Shown here piece by piece: positions 27,809 through 36,886 of a DNA stretch of 64,000 nt. This stretch comes from JAPOXR01 sp965116115. GTDB lineage: Bacteria; Pseudomonadota; Alphaproteobacteria; Rhodobacterales; Rhodobacteraceae. The notes beneath the pieces are model-generated. The model was not told the DNA's origin, did not search any database, and worked only from the letters and a program-made list of their open reading frames with translations. The position numbers and the translations under genes are program-made. The number at the start of each line of letters is the position of its first letter. The stretch's first letter is position 1. The stretch lies in NCBI GenBank assembly GCA_965116115.1, contig OZ220486.1, forward strand, positions 434,001-498,000, given 5' to 3'.

Positions 27809-29757
27809 CCCTACCTTTCTCGGCAAAGTTGCCGCTGTTTCCGGGGCTGCGCTAAATGTGCATCTTGCGCCATCGGTCGGTTCCGGATTGTCGGTTATTA
27901 ACGGGCAGACATACCGAGTCGGTCAAGTCGGCAGCTTCGTAAGAATCCCACGGGGTTACCAGGACTTGTTCGGTGTGGTCTCCCAAGTCGGAGCCGCCGC
28001 AGTGCCGGAAAGCGTTAGGCGCCCGGAGGAAGATACCGGACGTTGGATGGAGGTTGAGCTCGTCGGCGAGACCGTCGCCGGTTCCTTCGAACGGGGAATT
28101 AGCCAGTATCCGAATATCAGCGATTCCGTCCATCTCGCTGTCGAAGACGATCTCCGGCGGATTTATAACATCGGCAGCCAAGGCCACGTCATGGTTGGCG
28201 CCCTTTCAAGCGCGGAAAGCATCCCTGCGAAGATCGCCCTCAACGAGTTGGTCACGCGGCACTCCGCAGTGCTGGGATCGACTGGATCGGGTAAGTCGAC
28301 CACCGTCGCCAGTCTTCTGCGCTCCCTTACGGTGCCGCTTGAAGGTGGCCAGCCATACCCGAACGCGCGAATCTTAATGCTCGATATACACGGCGAATAC
28401 GCAGTGCCGTTGGCGGATGTGGCACAGGTATTCAGCGTTGATCCGCAGACAGACGAAGAGTGCCTCTTCATTCCATATTGGGCACTTGATGCCGGCGAAC
28501 TGCTTGAGTTTCTGACCGGCGGTCTAGTAGTTTGACATTGTTATATTGATGAATGGAAATAGTGAAGTAGACGCTCCAGTATATAAAGCTTGTTGTTTCC
28601 GATTTCTTCTCTCAACCTGTTTTTACCGTCAATTCTGCTGTGTCAGACTACTAGAAGGTAACCGCGAAACCGCGTTTACCGATAAGATTTTTGAGTTGAA
28701 GGCGGCATCACACGACGCACAAAATTTTCCCGGTGTGGACGCGAGTTCCATGACGGTTGATACTCCGCTTCCGTTTAGCCTCAAGAAACTCTGGCATCAG
28801 TTGATTGATTTCGAGCTAGCAACCTTTGTGGGACCGAAACGGGATCACTCGACCAAGCAGAATGATGGCGATCCAGAAACGCTCATGCCACCGAAATACA
28901 AGCCTCATGCCATGGGATCGGCGGGTCCTTTTCTGAATGCGGGGGCCTTTGGAATTCAGCGGCCACTGAACCTGTTGCGCTCGCGGTTACTTGATCGCCG
29001 TTACGATTTCCTCCTGCATCCCGGCCCTTGGGAGCCGAATTTAGCCGGCAAGCCGCAAAGGGATCTAGATGCGCTGCTAGCAGGTTGGCTTGGCGGACCG
29101 AAACCAATCACAATCCTCGATCTTTCCGGCGTTCCAAGTGCCGTCTTGGAACAGCTCGTCGGCTCGATTCTCAAGATCGTTTACGAATCGCTCTTCTGGA
29201 GCCGCGAGAAAACGGAGGGTGGAATCGAGCGGCCCCTGCTTGTAGTGATGGAAGAAGCCCATCGTTACTTGTCCGACACCGCCGACGGCTTGGCGTCGGA
29301 AACTGTCCAAAAGATCGCTAAAGAGGGGCGCAAGTATGGGGTGGGAGCCATGATCGTCAGCCAGTGTCCCTCCGAAGTAAATGAAACGATCCTATCCCAG
29401 TGCAGCACATTCTTCGCCCTTCGTCTCTCGAACCCCTCAGATCGGGCCCGCGTCCAAGGCACGCTCCCGGACGGGCTCGCCAGCCTTCTCGACGTACTGC
29501 CGGTTTTACGAACCGGAGAAGCGATCATTACAGGCGAGGCGGCGAAGCTACCGATGCGCTGCCGCATAATGCTTCCGGCAGCAGAGCACCGGCCTCGCAG
29601 CCAGGATCCTGCGGTCAGTATCCAATGGGCTCTCAACCGACGCGCAGAAGGTTACGACCGCGTGGTGGCGTCGTGGCGCGCACAACGGCCACGCGCTGTT
29701 GTCAGGGATGTGCAAATTACCCGCGCGACGGTCGAAGATCAGTCTACAGAAGAATAA
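27795..29757 (+). pseudogene. HerA-type ATPase (SIR2-HerA system), disrupted by a MITE
   Basis: The first part (27795-28523) has the HerA beta-barrel, Walker A GSTGSGKST at residues 161-169 and Walker B ILMLDIHGEYA with Asp197. It stops inside a 123-bp inserted element. The second part (from 28655) resumes in the frame offset by one: EGNRETAFTDKIFELKAASH, then RLVVMEEAHRYL-like LLVVMEEAHRYLSD and GAMIVSQCPSEVNETILSQC with arginine-finger text ALRLSNPSDRARVQGTLP. Removing 127 bp (element plus one CTAG) gives one 611-codon frame across ...FLTGGL-EGNRET.... The ATG at 27795 overlaps the SIR2 stop. HerA is a hexameric translocase; the split product would lack the sensor and arginine-finger half. 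Confidence 0.88.
28524..28654 (+). mobile_element. MITE copy 1, inserted in herA (with CTAG duplication)
   Basis: The element is 123 bp (28528-28650) with ends TAGTTTGACA and, inverted, TAGTCTGACA, flanked by CTAG on both sides. An inverted second copy with nearly the same interior lies at 57266-57395, and a partial relative at 58437-58528. It has no coding capacity. The CTAG target resembles that of some IS5-group elements. Confidence 0.88.
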
Positions 29758-29767
29758 GAGGAACACG

Positions 29768-29980
29768 ATGGAACGATACAATACAGCATCATCCAATATT
29801 CGATCTGAAGGATATGATCCGCAGACACAGACATTGGAAGTCGAATTTATTAACGGCGCTATATATCAGTATTATGGGGTTCCGGAGAATATTCACGACC
29901 AGATGATGAAGGAGCAGTCAAAAGGCCGGTTCTTGAATACATATATACGTAATCAGTACCCATATTCACGGGTAGGGTAG
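29768..29980 (+). CDS. KTSC-domain small protein
   Basis: 70 residues, whole protein a KTSC domain: SSNIRSEGYDPQTQTLEVEF, then INGAIYQYYGVPENIHDQMM and SKGRFLNTYIRNQYPYSRVG. The family is widespread in phages and defence or mobile regions, and its function is not established. It starts 11 bp after herA and is probably in the same transcript. Its codon use is more AT-rich than that of the core genes, like the SIR2 gene, which suggests transfer as a block. Confidence 0.82.
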   Translation: MERYNTASSNIRSEGYDPQTQTLEVEFINGAIYQYYGVPENIHDQMMKEQSKGRFLNTYIRNQYPYSRVG

Positions 29981-29998
29981 ATAGTGTCTGCGCGATTA

Positions 29999-30106
29999 GG
30001 GCCTGTAGACAATCACTTTGCCGCGATCAAACCAGCGACCAGATAGATTGCCGCCGCGAAGCCGGCGTCGGTCTTGTCATTCGTGTTGCGATCGCACGTA
30101 ACTCCT
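29999..30106 (-). mobile_element. IS5-family end fragment
   Basis: GGCCTGTAGACAATCACTTTG and the next 85 bp match the left end of the copies at 24413 and 58528, in the same orientation as the first, then diverge. With the copy at 24.4 kb it brackets the defence genes as a direct repeat. GTTGTCCACAGG at 31895-31906 may be the matching right end, separated by the IS66 insertion. Confidence 0.7.
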
Positions 30107-30126
30107 CATATGAATCAAACCAAGGG

Positions 30127-31872
30127 GTAACTAGTCAGGTGCCCGGCAAGCGTTCCCGGGGACGGGGTCATCCGCCGCCGGCGGTCATTGGAATGTTTTC
30201 GGGGAGCACGGGATTCAGGAGCGGAGCCCGCTCAGGAATCGGCCAGTCGGAGTTTCAGTTCCGCCGGATCCGCCCGGAGCGCGTCAAGGACGTTCCAGCC
30301 CTGCTTTCGGGCGGTTTCGATCAGCGTGCGCAGCACCGCACAGCTGCGGGCGCCGCGCTCGCTCCGGTAACAGCCGGATATTTTCAGATATGCTTTCAGC
30401 ATCCGCAGGGCCCGCTCGGCATGCTCATTCGTCGCCGGCACCGCCGGGTTCCGCGTGAACATCAGGACGCCCGCCCGATGGTCCCGCAGCCGCAGGACAA
30501 GGTTGAAACCTTTGCGCTTTTTCTGTCTGCCGCGCCGCTTCGCGCGGTTCAGCGGCGGCAGCGCCTCGTGCCAGGCGACGGCGATGATCCTGTCATACTC
30601 TCTTTCAATCCGGTCCGCCGCCTCCGCGGACAGCGTTTCCCCGGCGCGGGCCGCCTCGTCAGCTTCGTGCGCGCCCCGTTGAAGCAGCTCGCTCATCTCC
30701 GCCGCCCAGGCCTCGCCGTGAAACTCCGTCAGAGCGTCAAGTTCGCGCAGGAGGTGAGCGATGCAGTGCGCATGGCTCACGCCGACTATATTCCAGTAAG
30801 GCTGCTGAAAATCGTGCACCGCGATGCCGGTCGCGGCTGTGGCTGCATCGCCGCGGCTTTCGCCGAGACGGAAAAAACTGAGAAGCTCCGTGCACAGGAC
30901 GTGAAACCAGCGGAACCTGCCTTCGACGCGGCCCCCGGTCTCAGCTGTGTGCTTGACGGCGGCCCTCGCCGCCGAAGCGCCGAGATGTCCGGCGAAGCCG
31001 GAAAATTTCTCGGCGCCGCTGTCGAGAAAAGCGGAAACCGTGCCCGGGGACAAGGATGCGCCGAACAGGTCTTTCATCGTCCCGACCAGCCGCCGGCGCG
31101 GGATCATCTGCGCCGCCGACAGGTAACGCACCGTCGACCGCACTCCCGGACCGTACTGCGCCGGGGCCTTCACGCCCTCCGGAAAGCGGCCCGCGCTCAC
31201 CGCCCCGCAGCCGGGGCAGACCGCCCTGTGAACCCGGTGCTCAACAGTCTCCAGCGCGACCGGCGGGATGTCCGCGACCTGCCGCCGGACATACCCCTCC
31301 GATGCCGCCCCGGCGAGGGACGCGCCGCATCCGCGGCAGGAACCGGGATGATGATGCCCGCCCCTGTCCGGAGTCTCGACAAAGCTCATCGTCGTTCCCT
31401 TATGACCCGGCTGCCCGCCCGGCCTGCGGCCCGACGAAGCTTTTTTCTTCGGCGCCGGCTTGGAAAACCCGTCGCTCGACGGCGGCTTATGACTGTTGCG
31501 GCTGTTCAGTCCAAGCCGCCGCTCAAGCTCGGAAACGCGGCCCTGCGAAGCCGCAAGCGCCGCGGCGGCTTTATCACGCTCGGCAACGGCAGCATCACGC
31601 TCGGCCGCAATCGCATCACGCTCGGCGACAGCCTCGGCAAGTCTCGCCTTGAGACCGGCTCCGCTGAAAGCCGGATCGGCGGTCCTGTCCCGCGATGCCG
31701 CCGGAATGCCGCCGGTCATCGGACCCGCTCCGCTGAAAGCTGATCTGAACTCATACCCTGTATATCCGCGGCTTGCGCCGTTCCGCTCAATGGCGTTTCT
31801 TGATTTCTCAGCAAGAGATCCAATCACACGGACAAAACAGAATCAAGCGAAAAAATCTACCTGACCACTTAC
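30127..31872 (-). mobile_element. IS66-family element, copy 1
   Basis: 1746 bp with inverted ends GTAACTAGTCAGGT (left) and the slightly changed GTAAGTGGTCAGGT (right, reverse complement). It is flanked by 8-bp direct repeats ACCAAGGG/ACCAAGGA. It carries a single transposase gene without the IS66 accessory orfs. It is inserted into what looks like an older IS5 remnant. Confidence 0.85.
30232..31827 (-). CDS. IS66-family transposase
   Basis: Up to 531 residues on the minus strand. A probable start is the internal ATG before TGGIPAASRDRT (31720), which matches the second copy. An N-terminal coiled-coil (EAVAERDAIAAERDAAVAER) leads to the KPPSSDGFSKPAPKKK linker, then a zinc-finger-like pair CRGCG...CPGCG. 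The DDE domain follows, with ETGGRVEGRFRWFHVLCTEL where relatives read DETGVRVDGR, so the first catalytic Asp may be altered (HTAETGG). GIAVHDFQQPYWNIVGVSHA carries the second and the C-terminal NEHAERALRMLKAYLKISGC the Glu. The frame is open throughout, but the changed first motif makes activity doubtful. Confidence 0.85.
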   Translation of the reverse strand: MIGSLAEKSRNAIERNGASRGYTGYEFRSAFSGAGPMTGGIPAASRDRTADPAFSGAGLKARLAEAVAERDAIAAERDAAVAERDKAAAALAASQGRVSELERRLGLNSRNSHKPPSSDGFSKPAPKKKASSGRRPGGQPGHKGTTMSFVETPDRGGHHHPGSCRGCGASLAGAASEGYVRRQVADIPPVALETVEHRVHRAVCPGCGAVSAGRFPEGVKAPAQYGPGVRSTVRYLSAAQMIPRRRLVGTMKDLFGASLSPGTVSAFLDSGAEKFSGFAGHLGASAARAAVKHTAETGGRVEGRFRWFHVLCTELLSFFRLGESRGDAATAATGIAVHDFQQPYWNIVGVSHAHCIAHLLRELDALTEFHGEAWAAEMSELLQRGAHEADEAARAGETLSAEAADRIEREYDRIIAVAWHEALPPLNRAKRRGRQKKRKGFNLVLRLRDHRAGVLMFTRNPAVPATNEHAERALRMLKAYLKISGCYRSERGARSCAVLRTLIETARKQGWNVLDALRADPAELKLRLADS

Positions 31873-32593
31873 ACCAAGGATAATTCAATAAGGAGTTGTC
31901 CACAGGGGTTGCTCGGCGCGAGGCTGCAAACTTTTATTTCATTGCTCATCCGCAGCCGTGCTGTCCTGTCGTGGGTTCCCCTTGCCGGCGGTTGCCGGGG
32001 ATGTTCGTCACGGCTGGGCCGGGTCGGGCCGATAAAGCCTGGAGTTGAACAGAACCGTGCGCAAGCTTATCCGGCCCGGCTATCCCTGTGCCCTTGCGCT
32101 TTTTGTGTCTCCCACGCCGTTTCCGGGTGCCCGGCGGCGGCGATCCTCCGGAACCGGCGCATTGACGACGAATTCCGTTTCCGATCGGGCCTCCGGCCTT
32201 GTCCGGACGGTTTCTCGCAGAACAAAAACGATTTCCCGGGGCCGGCCGCATGTGCGTCTGTTCCGAGAGTGCCATGCCGATGCTTCGGTCCATGCGGCTG
32301 AGTGCGCGACCGGTGATCCTGCCGTCCGCGGCCCTGTATGAAGGACGGGCAGGGAGACAGCACAAACCCGAATGCCGGATGAGAATAAGAGATCTTGGCA
32401 GCAGTACATTATCAGCGCCACAAAGCTCGTTGGAAAGTCTCAGGCTTTCCATGAAAGCGCATGCCGCCTGCGCTTTCACTTTGACTCCGGAAAATTGACG
32501 CGGTTATATCTGCTCAGTTCAACCAAGCCGGCGGTCGGACGGACCATCTGAAGTCAGTTCCGAGACCGGTTCAACCATAAAATCAGGTGATAC
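31873..32593. other. Gene-free stretch before phaC
   Basis: About 720 bp with no recognisable gene. GTTGTCCACAGG near 31895 may be an IS5 right end. The 3' portion must hold the phaC promoter, but no clear -35/-10 pair stands out. Confidence 0.45.
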
Positions 32594-34387
32594 GTGACTG
32601 AAACTGCGGGCGCGATTGACGCCGACAAGCTGAACGCCAATTTACAGAAACTGGAGGAATTGAATCGGCGGTTCCTCAATGTCCTCGCCAAGCGGAAGCC
32701 GTCCAATCCCGCGATGTTCGGCCCCGGACAGGAATTCTATTCTGACGCGTTTACGGCGGTCATGCGCGATTCAATCGCCAACCCGGCGCGGCTATTTGAA
32801 CAGCAGGTCAGCTATTGGGGCGAATCTCTGCAGAACTGGATGCGCCTTCAGGAATCGCCGGTCAATCAGACAGACGGAGCGGAAAACGAGGCGGCGAAGC
32901 AAGACAGCCGTTTTCAAAGCGGGCATTGGGATGCCAGCCCTTTCTTCAAGCTGGTGAAGGAACAGTACCTTACCAATTCCAGCGCGGTCCGCCGCGCTGT
33001 CGAGGAAATGGGGGGCATTGATGAGCGTCAGCGCCGGCGGCTGGAGTTTTTCTCGCGTCAGATCGTCGAAATGATGAGTCCTGCGAATTTCCTGGCGACG
33101 AATCCCGAAGCCCTTGAGCGGGCGGTTGCCACCGAAGGGGAATCGCTTGTCCGGGGCCTTGAGAATCTGGTGCGCGACCTTGAGCGCAATGACGGCGAAC
33201 TGCTGGTCACTCTCGCCGACACCGAAGCCTTCAGCGTCGGCGGAAATCTGGCGACAAGCGAAGGCGAAATCGTCTTCAGGAACGAACTTTTTGAACTCAT
33301 TCAGTTTTCGCCGCTCACGGAAAGGGCGCATCGTATCCCGCTGCTGATCGTCCCGCCGTGGATCAACAAGTACTACATTCTGGATCTGAAACCTGAGAAC
33401 AGTTTCATTCGGTGGACGGTCGAGCAGGGTTTCACGGTTTTTGTCGTCAGCTGGGTCAATCCAACCGAGGCGCACCGCGAGGTGGGAATGGACAGCTATG
33501 CGTCCGACGGCTGTCTGGCCGCGGTGCGCCAAGTGAAAACAATCACCGGCGAGGAGCGGATCAACGCGGTCGGCTACTGCATCGGCGGCACTTTGCTGGC
33601 TTTGGTTCTGGCCTACATGTCCAAGACCGGCGACAAATCCATTCGCTCGGCCACTTTTTTCGCGACGCTGACGGATTTTTCCGAACTCGGGGAGTTGGCC
33701 GTGTTCATTGAGAACGATTTTCTGGAAGCCATCGAAAACGAAGTCGCCGACAAGGGCTACCTGCCATCTATCTATATGTCACGGACGTTTTCATTCATGC
33801 GGGCCAGCGATCTGGTTTACGGCCCTGCGGTGCGCTCCTACCTGATGGGTGAGGCGCCGCCCGCATTCGATCTGCTTTACTGGAACGGCGACTCCACGAA
33901 CATGCCGGCCCGCATGACGGTCGAATATCTGCGCAGGCTGTGCCAGCAGAATCAGTTCGGCGGCGAGGGATTTGAAATCTTCGGAGAGACCGTCACGCTT
34001 GGGGATGTCAGGCATCCGGTGATGGCTGTCGCCTGCGAGACGGACCATATCGCGAACTGGCCGGGATCATATCGCGGAATCGCCGCCATGGGCAGCCGCG
34101 ATAAGTCTTTTGTTCTGTCCCAGTCAGGGCATATCGCCGGAATCATCAATCCCCCGTCCCGCGACCGTTACGGACATTACACCTGCGCGTCGGTTCCGGC
34201 TTCTGCGTCGGAGTGGCGCGAAAACGCCCGGCTCAATGAAGGATCTTGGTGGCGTTCATGGGGTGAATGGCTGTCGCGGCGTTCCGGGGCGATGATTGAT
34301 GCGCGGCGGCCGGAAGGCAACGGGACGGCCGGGCTGGGGCCGGCCCCCGGCGAATACGTGCTTGCGCCCGGACAAGGCAGGAAATGA
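32594..34387 (+). CDS. phaC: Class I poly(3-hydroxyalkanoate) synthase
   Basis: A 597-residue enzyme that polymerises (R)-3-hydroxyacyl-CoA into storage granules. The N-terminal domain (about 60-240) has NQFLATNPEALE-like FLATNPEALERAVATEGESL, and the alpha/beta-hydrolase domain carries the lipase-like box GYCIGG with nucleophile Cys329. Asp484 (ACETDHIANWPGSY) and His513 (LSQSGHIAGIINPP) complete the triad. Length and order match class I enzymes, which work without PhaE or PhaR. The GTG at 32594 gives the expected N-terminus. No phaA, phaB or phasin gene is adjacent; the synthase stands alone, downstream of an IS66 copy. Confidence 0.93.
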   Translation: MTETAGAIDADKLNANLQKLEELNRRFLNVLAKRKPSNPAMFGPGQEFYSDAFTAVMRDSIANPARLFEQQVSYWGESLQNWMRLQESPVNQTDGAENEAAKQDSRFQSGHWDASPFFKLVKEQYLTNSSAVRRAVEEMGGIDERQRRRLEFFSRQIVEMMSPANFLATNPEALERAVATEGESLVRGLENLVRDLERNDGELLVTLADTEAFSVGGNLATSEGEIVFRNELFELIQFSPLTERAHRIPLLIVPPWINKYYILDLKPENSFIRWTVEQGFTVFVVSWVNPTEAHREVGMDSYASDGCLAAVRQVKTITGEERINAVGYCIGGTLLALVLAYMSKTGDKSIRSATFFATLTDFSELGELAVFIENDFLEAIENEVADKGYLPSIYMSRTFSFMRASDLVYGPAVRSYLMGEAPPAFDLLYWNGDSTNMPARMTVEYLRRLCQQNQFGGEGFEIFGETVTLGDVRHPVMAVACETDHIANWPGSYRGIAAMGSRDKSFVLSQSGHIAGIINPPSRDRYGHYTCASVPASASEWRENARLNEGSWWRSWGEWLSRRSGAMIDARRPEGNGTAGLGPAPGEYVLAPGQGRK

Positions 34388-34558
34388 CACCGGGAGGCAC
34401 AGCGGATTCCGTGGCTGGTCATGGGGCATGACCTTACGGCCCCGGGCCGTGATTGATTTCCTGATCCGGTTTCCGGGAAGCTGTTCTTGGCGGGGAATTT
34501 CCGGCTGCCGTAAAACGCATCCGCTGGAGGCCGGGGTTTGACCAAGCCGCCGGCGCGG
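34388..34558. other. Convergent intergenic region
   Basis: phaC and phoX end towards each other here. I see no strong hairpin. Confidence 0.5.
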
Positions 34559-36442
34559 TCAGCCGATCAGTCCGCCGTCTGAGCGCCGCACCGCGATGAC
34601 GGCCGAGCGGGGCACGGACATGCCGCCGCCGGGAAAATGCGAATCGCCGCGTTCGCCGGGATGCTGTATTCCGACAAACATGGTGCGGCGGTCCGGCGAC
34701 CAAGCGACCCCGGTGATTTCCGCCTCTTTCGGTCCGACGAGAAAACGGCGGATTTCGCCGCTCAAAGTGTCTCCAGCCAGCATTTGGTTGTTGCCGTGTC
34801 CTGCGAAGTCGCCTTCGTTCGAGTAGTTCCCGTCAGTCTGAATCCAAAGAAGGCCGTTGGAGTCGAACATCATGCCGTCAGGCGAGTTGAACATATTGCC
34901 GGCATTGATATTGGCGGAGCCGGCGTTCGCGTCCTCATGCACTGCCGGATTGCCCGCGAGCGCGAACAGGTCCCAAGTGAATCGGTCCGAAGCATGGTCG
35001 TCATCAGCGGGTCGCCAGCGCAAGATCTGCCCGTAAACATTGGCTTTGCGCGGGTTGGGCCCGCCTACCGGAGTCTCGTCTCCGCCTGCATTGGGCTTGA
35101 TTCCGCGGTTCTTGTTGTTGGTGAGCGCGACGTAACTCTCCGTCTTTCCGGGATTGGACGCGACCCATTCCGGCCGGTCCATTGTCGTCGCGCCGGCCGC
35201 GGAACCGGCTGCACGCGTGTTCACGGCGATCTCATCGGCGCTCATGCCGGTTGATTCGGAGGTCAGCGCCACCCATTCGCCGGTCATGTCGTCGGAAAAT
35301 CTGGCGACATAGAGCGTGCCGGAGTCGAGAAGATCGGCATTGTCCGCTCCAACGGAGAATCGTCTGTCCGACACGAAGCGGTAAAGAAACTCTCCCCGTT
35401 CATCATCGCCCATATAGACCACGACGCGGCCGTCCGCGGCCAGCACGACATCGGCGTTTTCGTGTTTGAACCTGCCCAGCGCGGTCCGCTTCTTCGGCGT
35501 AGAGCCGGGAGCGAACGGATCGATTTCGACGACGTACCCCGCGCGGTTCGGCTCATTCGGGTTTTTCGAAATATCGAAACGCTCATCGACCTCCGCCCAG
35601 CCGTATCCCCAGTCTTCCAGGTTGATTCCATATCGCTTCATCGCTGCCGGGCGTTCGAAATTTTCATCTGAAGAGGAGAAATAGCCGTTAAAGTTCTCTT
35701 CGCATGTCAGATAAGTGCCCCACGGGGTCTCGCCGTTGCCGCAATTGTTCCATGTTCCCCGGGAAAATCTGCCCGCCCGGTCAGCGCCTGTCCGAAGATG
35801 TTCCGAGCCTGCGGCAGGGCCGGTCAGCTCCATTTCAGTTTCAGGCGTGATCCGGCGGTTGAGCGGGCTGTCCTTGACGACGGCCCAGCCGTCGCCCGCC
35901 GCCGCGATTTCAAAAATTGACACGCCGTGCGCCATCATTCCCTTGAAGATGTCGTCGTCGGTTTCAGCCCCGTCCCCGGGCCGGTTGCCCCAGATGATAT
36001 TCCGGTTTGTGTATTCGTTGTTAACCGCGAGTACTGTCCGTCCGCCTTTGTTAAACACGGCCATGCCGTCGTTGTTGTCGCCGAAGGCGCGGGCTTGGCT
36101 TGCGGCGGTTCCGCGGCTGCCGTGGTCGAATTCCGGCGTATCCGACCACAGAGGATCGCCCCAGCTGATCAGCGTCTGCCATTCAAAACCTTCCGGAACC
36201 CTGACTGTGTCTGCGGTGCCGGCCGCGATCTGGGCGAAACCGAACCTGCTGTCCGCGGCTTCGGCAGTTCCGGGGAGTGAAGAGGTGCCCAGCAGAAAGC
36301 TCCCCAGCCCGAAGGTCATCGCGCCGCCGGTGAAGCCGCGGCGGCTGATCGCCGATTCAATCACGCGGTCAAAATCGGTGATTTCAGACCGCGGAGAGTG
36401 AATTTCATCATATTCGTCAAAACCGATATTCGATCGCGTCAT
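34559..36442 (-). CDS. phoX-like: PhoX-family phosphatase (DUF839), Tat-exported
   Basis: A 627-residue protein with a twin-arginine signal near residue 34 (AISRRGFTGGAMTFG), longer than usual because of a 30-residue lead. The mature part is a beta-propeller of the PhoX/DUF839 family: CGNGETPWGTYLTCEENFNG supplies the conserved Cys and acidic metal ligands, followed by GRFKHENADVVLAADGRVVV, MGDDERGEFLYRFVS, NSPDGMMFDSNGLLWIQTDG and FVGIQHPGERG. PhoX enzymes are periplasmic calcium/iron phosphatases induced by phosphate shortage. No convincing Pho box was found upstream. The gene stands alone. Confidence 0.88.
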   Translation of the reverse strand: MTRSNIGFDEYDEIHSPRSEITDFDRVIESAISRRGFTGGAMTFGLGSFLLGTSSLPGTAEAADSRFGFAQIAAGTADTVRVPEGFEWQTLISWGDPLWSDTPEFDHGSRGTAASQARAFGDNNDGMAVFNKGGRTVLAVNNEYTNRNIIWGNRPGDGAETDDDIFKGMMAHGVSIFEIAAAGDGWAVVKDSPLNRRITPETEMELTGPAAGSEHLRTGADRAGRFSRGTWNNCGNGETPWGTYLTCEENFNGYFSSSDENFERPAAMKRYGINLEDWGYGWAEVDERFDISKNPNEPNRAGYVVEIDPFAPGSTPKKRTALGRFKHENADVVLAADGRVVVYMGDDERGEFLYRFVSDRRFSVGADNADLLDSGTLYVARFSDDMTGEWVALTSESTGMSADEIAVNTRAAGSAAGATTMDRPEWVASNPGKTESYVALTNNKNRGIKPNAGGDETPVGGPNPRKANVYGQILRWRPADDDHASDRFTWDLFALAGNPAVHEDANAGSANINAGNMFNSPDGMMFDSNGLLWIQTDGNYSNEGDFAGHGNNQMLAGDTLSGEIRRFLVGPKEAEITGVAWSPDRRTMFVGIQHPGERGDSHFPGGGMSVPRSAVIAVRRSDGGLIG

Positions 36443-36886
36443 TGTCTTTCCTCGTTGTCTTGCGGAACGACGGACAAGTCCCCTGACGTTCCCTATGGGA
36501 AACAGCGGCGCATTGCAGCGTTATTTGAATGCGGTGTGAAAATTTCTGACAATTCGCCACATTGATCACGGACGGACTGAAAAGGCAACCGGTCCGGGAT
36601 TGCGCCTGCATGGTGAGTCAGCTGGATCGGCCGAAGCCGCGATGTTATTCCCTGCTGTTCCGCGTAAACTTTCTGACCAGCGCGGGCAGGAAGGTGTTCT
36701 TCCCGAGCCCGGACGTCCCGCCATGGCAGGGATGCGAATCGCTGTTTCGAATTACCGCCGGAAGCCCGGTTGTGAGTACCTTACATGAAGGCCGTGGCAG
36801 ACCGCATTGCCTGTCCGGCGGTCTTCAACACTCTGGAAAATGTTCTGAATCTCCTGCATCGGTCTGTCTCATATATTTGTTTTAAT
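36443..36886. other. Gene-free stretch between phoX and IS66 copy 2
   Basis: This holds the phoX upstream region and nothing else I can recognise. GTTTTAAT at 36879-36886 is the target duplication of the IS66 copy. Confidence 0.5.

Noticed and set aside
30139..31743. Plus-strand open frame of 534 codons opposite IS66 copy 1
   Set aside because: The minus strand carries the recognisable IS66 transposase; the plus frame is its shadow, and the same shadow appears opposite copy 2.
36443..36560. Possible Pho box upstream of phoX (TTGTCAGAAATTTTCAC on the minus strand)
   Set aside because: The two half-sites match the consensus poorly and are 10 rather than 11 bp apart.
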